NCBI RefSeq assembly: GCF_002196515.1
Contig: NZ_CP018835.1
Location: 1,612,001 to 1,676,000 of the forward strand
Length of the DNA stretch: 64,000 nucleotides
Direction of reading: 5' to 3'
Origin: Vibrio gazogenes
Lineage (GTDB): Bacteria > Pseudomonadota > Gammaproteobacteria > Enterobacterales > Vibrionaceae
Shown here: positions 57,767 to 64,000 of the stretch, piece after piece
Layout of the letters: the number at the start of each line of letters is the position of its first letter
Numbering within the stretch: position 1 is the first letter of the stretch
Notes under the pieces: generated by a model
Told to the model about the DNA's origin: nothing
The model's database searches: none
What the model saw: the letters and a program-made list of their open reading frames with translations, nothing else
Program-made: the position numbers and the translations under genes

Positions 57767-58106
57767 AACTTCTCACGATCACCACTGACGGACCCGATTT
57801 ACTTTGGGAAACGCTCACATCAAAAGCTTTCAACACATCATTACTTGTTTCAACCAAAGACACTTTCCAATACCAAGTCGTTCCAGCCATGTCTTCCGTT
57901 CCTTCTTGGTTCGACAAAGTCTCCGGCGCGAGCATGATTCGAGCCATTTGATTATCAACCACCATCGCAGCAAACATCTTCTCTTCGAGTGTGTGCACTG
58001 TATTGACATGTTGGCTGACCGCCTTAATTACACTGATCGACGCCGTTGCAAATATAGCTAATGCAATCAGCACCTCCAGTAGTGTCATTCCCTTAATTTG
58101 CTTCAT
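57744..58106 (-). CDS. gspI: Type II secretion minor pseudopilin I
   Basis: A 120-aa minor pseudopilin. Very short leader MKQIKG, then MTLLEVLIALAIFATA with +5 Glu. Length is normal for GspI. Initiates tip assembly with J and K. Overlaps gspH by 14 bases and gspJ by 23, so translation is coupled. Confidence 0.94.
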   Translation of the reverse strand: MKQIKGMTLLEVLIALAIFATASISVIKAVSQHVNTVHTLEEKMFAAMVVDNQMARIMLAPETLSNQEGTEDMAGTTWYWKVSLVETSNDVLKAFDVSVSQSKSGPSVVIVRSYVANETS

Positions 58107-58680
58107 CGTCTTGATCCGAGGGCGTCCGAATATGCAGAATACCGTCTTCAGCGGTTTCCACTAACCACAATGAATCGGGTGTAGAGTCCGCCCAAAATTG
58201 GATAGAAAATGGTGTGACATCACCACTAGAGAGAATAAATACCTGCGGTGTTGGGATGGGCTTCTCATCGTCGTTTTGGTCAGGAAAGTCCATGTCTTCA
58301 AACAAAGATTCCTGACTGAACAAACGCTCCGGATTATTCCAGACCCCGCCACCGAGTTCAAAACGGAAAGTGGTTCCCTCTTCAGCCGTCAGATCGCCTT
58401 TGATGGATGACAAAGATTCCAGGTCTTTCCAGCCCTCATCCGATAGCCTCAAAAAACGAAACTCATGCTTTTTTTCATCGACATAAAGACCATAGGTCCG
58501 CCCACTAAAAATCGCATCTTCACTCAAAAGCTGTAAACGCTGATAAAGCCGTTCAGCCGTTTGTTGCACCTCATCCTGAGACCTGTCGGGCAGAGACATC
58601 ACAACGACCATACTGCCCAGCGAAATCACCACCAGAACCAACATAATTTCCAGCAGTGTAAAACCACGGTGGTATTTCAT
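58093..58680 (-). CDS. gspH: Type II secretion minor pseudopilin H
   Basis: A 195-aa minor pseudopilin joining tip and major pseudopilin. Leader MKYHRG, then FTLLEIMLVLVVISLGS with +5 Glu, and a beta-rich domain (FSGRTYGLYVDEKKHEFRFL). An acidic loop (about 125-140, EDMDFPDQNDDEKP) is notable. Separated from gspG by 24 bases. Confidence 0.93.
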   Translation of the reverse strand: MKYHRGFTLLEIMLVLVVISLGSMVVVMSLPDRSQDEVQQTAERLYQRLQLLSEDAIFSGRTYGLYVDEKKHEFRFLRLSDEGWKDLESLSSIKGDLTAEEGTTFRFELGGGVWNNPERLFSQESLFEDMDFPDQNDDEKPIPTPQVFILSSGDVTPFSIQFWADSTPDSLWLVETAEDGILHIRTPSDQDDEAN

Positions 58681-58704
58681 GAGCAGTATTCATCCATTCC
58701 ACAA

Positions 58705-59154
58705 TTACTGGAAGTCAAGCAAGTTCCAGTTACCGATGTCGCTATTATTCCCTTCACCGCCTTCCTGACCATCAGCACCATAACTAAAGACATCAATTTT
58801 ACCTTTATCGCCAGGGCTCAGATATTGATAATCATTGCCCCAAGGGTCCTGTGGCAACCGCTTGATGTAACCGCCTTCGCGATAGTTACGAGGTTCAGGA
58901 TTGGATGGTTTGGTGACCAATGCTTCCAAGCCTTGATCTGTGGTCGGATAAGCATTGTTATCTAATCGGTACATATCCAATGCATTTTCCAGAGAGACAA
59001 TATCGGCAATCGCTTTTTTCTGATCCGCTTTTTCTTTGTTTCCCAATAGGTTCGGGACAACAAAGCTCGCCAAAAGCCCAAGGATAACAATCACGACCAT
59101 CACTTCTAACAGCGTAAAACCACCTTGTTTGCTTACTTGATTTTTTATTTTCAT
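58705..59154 (-). CDS. gspG: Type II secretion major pseudopilin G
   Basis: The 149-aa main subunit of the pseudopilus. Leader ends KQGG, then FTLLEVMVVIVILGLLASFV with +5 Glu. The C-terminus has the calcium-site loop (SPGDKGKIDVFSYGADGQEG) and NYREGGYIKRLPQDPWGNDY, as in V. cholerae EpsG. ATG 59154 follows GGAGTAGG; a GTG/ATG extension to 59172 is not conserved. Confidence 0.97.
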   Translation of the reverse strand: MKIKNQVSKQGGFTLLEVMVVIVILGLLASFVVPNLLGNKEKADQKKAIADIVSLENALDMYRLDNNAYPTTDQGLEALVTKPSNPEPRNYREGGYIKRLPQDPWGNDYQYLSPGDKGKIDVFSYGADGQEGGEGNNSDIGNWNLLDFQ

Positions 59155-59198
59155 TCCTACTCCAACATTCACGTTTCCTAACCAATGAACAGCTAAGA

Positions 59199-60422
59199 CT
59201 AGCGCGTCATTAAGTTGTTCATTTCTAAAATCGGCATCAGGGTTGCCATCACAATAAATAAAACCAACCCTGCCATCAATGCAATCAGCATGGGGGTGAA
59301 CAGGCCCAAAGCAATGTTCACCGTTGCTTCAAACTGCTCATCCTGGTTGTCTGCCGCACTAATGAGCATGTTCTCTAATTCACCGCTCTGTTCACCACTG
59401 GCAATCATATGAAGCATCATCGGAGGGAAAAGCTTCGTTTGTTGCAAAGACTTACGAATGCTCGCCCCTTCTCGAACGGATTCTGCCGCTTCCTGCACTT
59501 TCTGTTTCATGTATGTGTTTTCCACAACATCTTTGGCAACAAGCATTGCATCGAGAATTGGAATACTACTCGAAGAACATATCGCCAGTGTTCGTGCAAA
59601 ACGAGAGGTATTCAGGCCTCGAACAATTTTACCAATCATGGGGACGCTCATCAGCTTACGATGAAATGCAAAACGAATATGTGGTCGCTTTAAAGCTGAC
59701 TGAATGAATACCCATCCACCTAACGCCAGCAACAAAACCAACCAACCCCATTCCTGCACAAAATGGCTCATATTTAACAAAAGCTGAGTCGATGTCGGCA
59801 GAGTCTGCCCCATTTGGATAAATTGCCCCACAATTTTGGGCACCACAGCTGCTAAAAGAAAAGCGACAATCGTGACCGCGAAAACAACCAGAACAATGGG
59901 ATAAATCAACGCTTGCAAGAGCTTTGAGCGCATCTTTTGTCGATTTTCGGTATAACTCGCCAAGCGATTGAGGATCATATCCAAATGTCCGGACTTCTCA
60001 CCGGCCGAAATCATAGAACGAAACAACCCATCAAAAATATGTGGGTAATCGGCCATACTATCAGCGAGAGAAAAGCCTTCCGTCACTTTTGACCGGACAC
60101 GAGTGAGAACACTACGAATCCGTGGTTTTTCTGTCTGTTCGATCACCGCTTGCAGACACGCCTCCAGCGGCATTCCTGACTGGAGTAATGTCGACATTTG
60201 TCGAGTTAGCAGAGCAAGGTCTGTCGCCCCAATCCCTCTTTTCCACGAAGTGGTGCCGCCTTGTGTTTGATTATTTTTCTGGACTTGCGTCGCCTGAACT
60301 GTAATCGGAGTCAGCCCTTGCTCTTTCAAGCGTTGACGAACGTGGCGGGCACTATCCCCCTCGATCACACCTTTCTTGCGTTTTCCTTTGAGATCAAGCG
60401 CCTGATATTCAAATGCCGCCAT
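59199..60422 (-). CDS. gspF: Type II secretion inner-membrane platform protein F
   Basis: A 407-aa polytopic protein at the centre of the assembly platform. Two related cytoplasmic domains (about 70-170 and 270-370; LLQSGMPLEACLQAV and CSSSIPILDAMLVA) and three membrane helices near 172-200, 222-240 and 380-400. The start overlaps the gspE stop by one base. Confidence 0.96.
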   Translation of the reverse strand: MAAFEYQALDLKGKRKKGVIEGDSARHVRQRLKEQGLTPITVQATQVQKNNQTQGGTTSWKRGIGATDLALLTRQMSTLLQSGMPLEACLQAVIEQTEKPRIRSVLTRVRSKVTEGFSLADSMADYPHIFDGLFRSMISAGEKSGHLDMILNRLASYTENRQKMRSKLLQALIYPIVLVVFAVTIVAFLLAAVVPKIVGQFIQMGQTLPTSTQLLLNMSHFVQEWGWLVLLLALGGWVFIQSALKRPHIRFAFHRKLMSVPMIGKIVRGLNTSRFARTLAICSSSSIPILDAMLVAKDVVENTYMKQKVQEAAESVREGASIRKSLQQTKLFPPMMLHMIASGEQSGELENMLISAADNQDEQFEATVNIALGLFTPMLIALMAGLVLFIVMATLMPILEMNNLMTR

Positions 60423-61894
60423 CAGACCTCCTCAGTGACCCGCAACACTTCTTCAAGTGTCGTGATCCCCGCTTGGACCTTACTCAGTCCATCCATACGA
60501 ATGCTCGGGCATGACTCGCGAACTTGCTGTTCAACGGCCTGCTCACCCGCTTCGGTATGGATCAGTGATTTGACTTTCTCATCAATCACTAATAACTCAT
60601 GAATCCCTGTTCGTCCCCGGTAACCTTTGTAATGACATTTCTCACACCCTTTGGGTGCATAAAGTGTCAGAGGTTCATCCTCTGGCATGTCGAATAGTTC
60701 GCGCTGTTCTTTATCGGCTTCAAATGGCTGCTTACAATCAGGACATAACGTCCGAACCAAGCGTTGAGCCAGAACGCCAACAAGAGATGATGACACCAGA
60801 AAAGATTCAATCCCCATATCTCTCAAACGGGTAACCGCGCCAATCGCGGTATTCGTATGCAATGTCGAAAGAACCAAGTGCCCGGTAAGGGAGGCTTGTA
60901 CCGCAATTTGTGCCGTTTCCAAATCCCGGATTTCGCCGACCATCACGACATCGGGATCCTGACGCAGAATCGCTCTCAACCCTCGGGCAAAAGTCATATC
61001 GACTTTTGGATTCACCTGTGTTTGACCGATACCGTCAATATCAAATTCAATCGGGTCTTCAACCGTCAGAATATTCTTCTCATTCCGATCCAATTCTTGT
61101 AAGCCGGCATAAAGCGTCGTCGATTTACCCGAACCGGTTGGTCCTGTCACCAGTAAAATGCCATGTGGTCGCTGCAGCAGTTCTCTGAACCGAACGAAAA
61201 TGGCTTCAGTCATACCCAGACTGTAGAGATCCATTTGAGTCGCATTTTTATCCAAAATACGCATAACGACCCGCTCGCCATGAGAAGAGGGCATGGTAGA
61301 AACACGCACATCAACGGCCCGTCCACCGATTCTCAGCGAAATACGTCCATCTTGAGGTACCCGTTTTTCAGCAATATCCAGCTTTGCCATGACCTTCACG
61401 CGCGAGACCAATAAAGGTGCGAGTTTACGGCTGGGTGATAAAACTTCACGAAGCATGCCATCGACCCGAAAACGGATCGATAAAGATGTTTCAAAGGTTT
61501 CAATATGGATATCGGAAGCTTCTTCTTTGATAGCTTCACTCAACATGGCATTAATCAGCTTGATAATCGGTGCATCATCATCGGAGTCCAACAAATCCTG
61601 ATTATTCGGCAGTTCCTCTGCGAGGGCAAAGAAGTCATCGTTATCAGCACCGAGATCTTCCATCAACTGGCGAGTTTCGGATGTATCACGTTGATAGACT
61701 TTCGTCAGCCGTGCATCGAACTCGGCTTCAGGAATTGCCACCAGCTCAAAAGATTTTTGCAACACCCGTCTGGCCTCAACCAAAGCCGTAATAGATACCG
61801 GCTCCACATAATAGAGATAGGGTGTCTCATCTTCATGTGAGGCGTCAAATACGAGCTTATACCGGTTTGCGAAACTAAAAGGTAAACGCTGCAC
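60422..61894 (-). CDS. gspE: Type II secretion ATPase E
   Basis: The 490-aa hexameric ATPase that powers pseudopilus assembly. Walker [14 protein letters not shown] near 257, Asp box, Walker [10 protein letters not shown] near 323, His box STLHTN, and a tetracysteine zinc site (CPDCKQPF and [12 protein letters not shown]). The start is GTG 61894 with AGGAG eight bases ahead. Compared with V. cholerae EpsE (503 aa) it lacks about 13 N-terminal residues before LPFSFANR, and no upstream start codon exists in frame. Confidence 0.97.
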   Translation of the reverse strand: MQRLPFSFANRYKLVFDASHEDETPYLYYVEPVSITALVEARRVLQKSFELVAIPEAEFDARLTKVYQRDTSETRQLMEDLGADNDDFFALAEELPNNQDLLDSDDDAPIIKLINAMLSEAIKEEASDIHIETFETSLSIRFRVDGMLREVLSPSRKLAPLLVSRVKVMAKLDIAEKRVPQDGRISLRIGGRAVDVRVSTMPSSHGERVVMRILDKNATQMDLYSLGMTEAIFVRFRELLQRPHGILLVTGPTGSGKSTTLYAGLQELDRNEKNILTVEDPIEFDIDGIGQTQVNPKVDMTFARGLRAILRQDPDVVMVGEIRDLETAQIAVQASLTGHLVLSTLHTNTAIGAVTRLRDMGIESFLVSSSLVGVLAQRLVRTLCPDCKQPFEADKEQRELFDMPEDEPLTLYAPKGCEKCHYKGYRGRTGIHELLVIDEKVKSLIHTEAGEQAVEQQVRESCPSIRMDGLSKVQAGITTLEEVLRVTEEV

Positions 61895-61898
61895 AACG

Positions 61899-63932
61899 CT
61901 ACTCCTGATCTTGATCCTTCGGAATCTGCTCGATAAATGCCTGTAATTCTTCCGGATAATGATTCTGTAAATTAAATGCGGGTATCACTGGCGTTTTCTT
62001 GTCACGCATCAATTTCAGACCTTTCTCGGCTTTCACAAGCTGCTCAGCACGGATAAAGTTATACTTTCGCTGAGTCACGCCATCAGCGGTCATGCCATCA
62101 CGAATAATCGTCGGCTTGATAAAGACCATTAGATTTCGTTTCTCAACTTTGGTACTGGTTGAACGGAACAAGTAACCCAGCAGAGGGATGTCTCCGAGAA
62201 TCGGAACTTTGGAGTCGCTTTCCTGAGTACGTTCGTCGATCATGCCTCCCAAGACCAGCATCTGCCCATCTTTAACCATGACTGAGGTATTCAATTGTCG
62301 TTTGGCAAAACGGACATCGACAGCCCCGTCAGCGGCCAGAACATTCGAGACTTCCTGCTCGATATTGAGCAGCACCGAATCCCCTTCATTGATTTGTGGA
62401 ACGACCTTTAATTTGATCCCAACTTCTTTACGATCCACGGTTTGGAAAGGATTATCATTCCCTGAACTTGACGTCGCACCAGTCAGAACCGGGACTTCTT
62501 CACCGACCACAAATGAGGCTTCACCATTGTCCATGACGGTAATACTCGGTGATGACAGAATATTTGAACTGGAGTCTTTGGAAACCGCACTGATCAGCGA
62601 TGTCCAATCACCCATCACGATACTAACCGCAGCACCTTCGACACCACTCAGTGCATCAGACAACGACTTATAGTCGCCTGATTCTGTCGTAGTATAAGGC
62701 CGTCGGTTACCATTATTATCGGTGTAGTATTCAGTACTGACCTGATCTTTCGCTTCTTCCAGACCAACCATAACCTTACCGATAGAAGCACCACTATTCC
62801 CAAACTGGATTTCCGAGCCACTTTCAATCGAGCCCCATTGCACCCCGAGGTTAATCCCTTCACCTTCAGACATTTCGACAATCAGGGCTTCAATCAGAAC
62901 CTGAGCCCGACGAATATCCAACTGGCTAATCACATCCAGTAGCGGTTTCATAATATCTTGTGGGGCACTGAGAATCAGAGAGTTGGTATCCTTGTGTGCG
63001 GCAATCGTGACATCAGCCCGACTCGAAGGCGCAGACTTTTGCTCACCTTGCTTTTCCGACTGAATATTATCAGAGACGCCTTTCAACACATCGACTAAAT
63101 CTTCAGCTTTGGCATACTTCAGATAAACAACCCGGTGGTTACTTTTGGTCGCCATTTCAATATCAAGTCGTTTAATTAAGCGAACGATCCGTTTTCTGAC
63201 TTTCGGATCACCCGAGATCAAAATGGAATTCGTCCGATCATCTGCAACGACTTGTGGCTGGAGAATTTGCGGCAGGCTTCTCGTCTCTTTACTGGTATCA
63301 AGAGCACTGACAATCCGTACAATTTCCGGTGCCGAAGCATTATTCAGTGTCACGACATCAATATCCGTGTTTCCTGCTTGGTCAACGCGATCAATAATCT
63401 GAGCCAAACGGTCAACGACTGCGGCACGTCCGGTCAATAAAATAATATTCGCAGGTTCATAATGAACCACATTACCGGAGCCCGCATTGTTCACTAACTG
63501 ACGCAACAATGGAGATAATTCTTTAACGGAAACATTGTGAACAGAGACAACCCGGGTAATAACACTGTCAGCATTTGTGTTGCCGGAAGAGTCCAATACA
63601 GGAATTGCTGAGGTTTTTGCATCTTTGGATTTAATAACTTTCAGAACACCGTTGTCCATTTCAACCACGGCAAACCCATAGACTTCCAAAACATTCAGAA
63701 AGAAACCGTAGTATTGGTCATCACTGAGCGTGTCATAACTCCGTACATCAATTTTCCCTCGCACAGAAGGATCAACAATAATTGTTTTATGTAAGTTACG
63801 ACCGACAATGTTAATAAATTCCTGAATATCAGTGCCTTTAAAATTAACACTATACTCGTTCGCCAAAGCTGCCGGAGAAAGCATCATACTTCCTAATAAC
63901 AACCACGCGCTCTTTTTTAGCCAATACTTCAC
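61899..63932 (-). CDS. gspD: Type II secretion outer-membrane secretin D
   Basis: A 677-aa outer-membrane channel. Signal peptide (about 1-24, [14 protein letters not shown]), N0 to N3 periplasmic domains ([36 protein letters not shown]), and the secretin core ([12 protein letters not shown] gate region; [25 protein letters not shown]). GTG start at 63932 after GGGAG at nine bases. No pilotin-binding S-domain could be checked. Confidence 0.96.
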   Translation of the reverse strand: MKYWLKKSAWLLLGSMMLSPAALANEYSVNFKGTDIQEFINIVGRNLHKTIIVDPSVRGKIDVRSYDTLSDDQYYGFFLNVLEVYGFAVVEMDNGVLKVIKSKDAKTSAIPVLDSSGNTNADSVITRVVSVHNVSVKELSPLLRQLVNNAGSGNVVHYEPANIILLTGRAAVVDRLAQIIDRVDQAGNTDIDVVTLNNASAPEIVRIVSALDTSKETRSLPQILQPQVVADDRTNSILISGDPKVRKRIVRLIKRLDIEMATKSNHRVVYLKYAKAEDLVDVLKGVSDNIQSEKQGEQKSAPSSRADVTIAAHKDTNSLILSAPQDIMKPLLDVISQLDIRRAQVLIEALIVEMSEGEGINLGVQWGSIESGSEIQFGNSGASIGKVMVGLEEAKDQVSTEYYTDNNGNRRPYTTTESGDYKSLSDALSGVEGAAVSIVMGDWTSLISAVSKDSSSNILSSPSITVMDNGEASFVVGEEVPVLTGATSSSGNDNPFQTVDRKEVGIKLKVVPQINEGDSVLLNIEQEVSNVLAADGAVDVRFAKRQLNTSVMVKDGQMLVLGGMIDERTQESDSKVPILGDIPLLGYLFRSTSTKVEKRNLMVFIKPTIIRDGMTADGVTQRKYNFIRAEQLVKAEKGLKLMRDKKTPVIPAFNLQNHYPEELQAFIEQIPKDQDQE

Positions 63933-63965
63933 GTCTTTACTCCCTCAATGCCTAGCGACGCTGCA

Positions 63966-64000
63966 TTAAAATTGAATATATATATCATGAGTCTGTCCAT
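63966..64000 (-). CDS. gspC: Type II secretion protein C, C-terminal end only
   Basis: The last ten codons before a TAA, read on the minus strand, give GQTHDIYIQF, which fits the C-terminal end of a vibrio EpsC PDZ domain. It lies 33 bases before gspD, the normal operon order. The rest of the gene is outside the window. Confidence 0.7.
   Translation of the reverse strand, partial: GQTHDIYIQF

Noticed and set aside
1..64000. CRISPR array, tRNA or rRNA genes
   Set aside because: No regularly spaced repeats and no tRNA or rRNA pattern were seen on reading both strands; a tRNAscan/Infernal run would settle it.

Overview
This 64 kb window comes from the chromosome of a Vibrio species or close relative in the Vibrionaceae. 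Gene order and protein sequences (ubiD/rho/trxA/rhlB/gppA; crbS near acs/aroQ/accBC/prmA/dusB/fis; purH-purD; greB-tex; bioH/gntX/nfuA; a full gsp/eps type II secretion operon) match that family. Species cannot be assigned from the sequence alone.

Layout. 1-9.3 kb is core: the 3' end of pssA, then leftward fre / 2Fe-2S ferredoxin / ubiD, a secreted helical-repeat protein, rho and trxA, then rightward rhlB-gppA. 9.4-19.5 kb is an acetate-metabolism neighbourhood: the transporter-fused hybrid kinase CrbS, an HcaT-like MFS permease, a cNMP/CBS/DUF294 protein, a DEDDh exonuclease and acetyl-CoA synthetase. 20-24.9 kb holds aroQ, accB-accC, prmA and the dusB-fis operon.

24.9-39.5 kb is accessory DNA. 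It contains two 59-codon genes (one a DUF1127-type protein), a start-less C-terminal toxin-like module followed by a small membrane protein (effector/immunity-like) behind a HSL-family esterase, a GcvA-like LysR regulator, an SDR/HxlR divergent pair, and the DabA-DabB bicarbonate-uptake pair with its LysR regulator. It ends in an AT-rich 3.4 kb array (36.0-39.4 kb) of small membrane-anchored proteins. Two of these are 148-aa paralogues with identical ends and a divergent middle, and the array lies downstream of a decayed YD/Rhs-repeat fragment. I read this as a graveyard of toxin-immunity genes; that is inference. Two copies of a palindromic MITE-like repeat lie at 14.35 and 39.06 kb, the second abutting the YD fragment.

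39.6-53.6 kb returns to core genes: manA, purH-purD (PurR-like box upstream), a chemoreceptor, greB-tex, an unknown cytoplasmic protein, bioH, gntX, nfuA, nudE-cysQ. 53.6-64 kb is the leftward operon gspC(partial)-D-E-F-G-H-I-J-K-L-M-N, tightly packed with overlaps, encoding the whole type II secretion machine except the prepilin peptidase and the rest of GspC.

Several database-style start sites would be wrong here. Starts were moved to positions with a Shine-Dalgarno and family agreement (rho, trxA, rhlB, accB, accC, dusB, fis, dabB, purH, bioH, gspL, gspM, gspG and others). No rRNA, tRNA or CRISPR array was seen.
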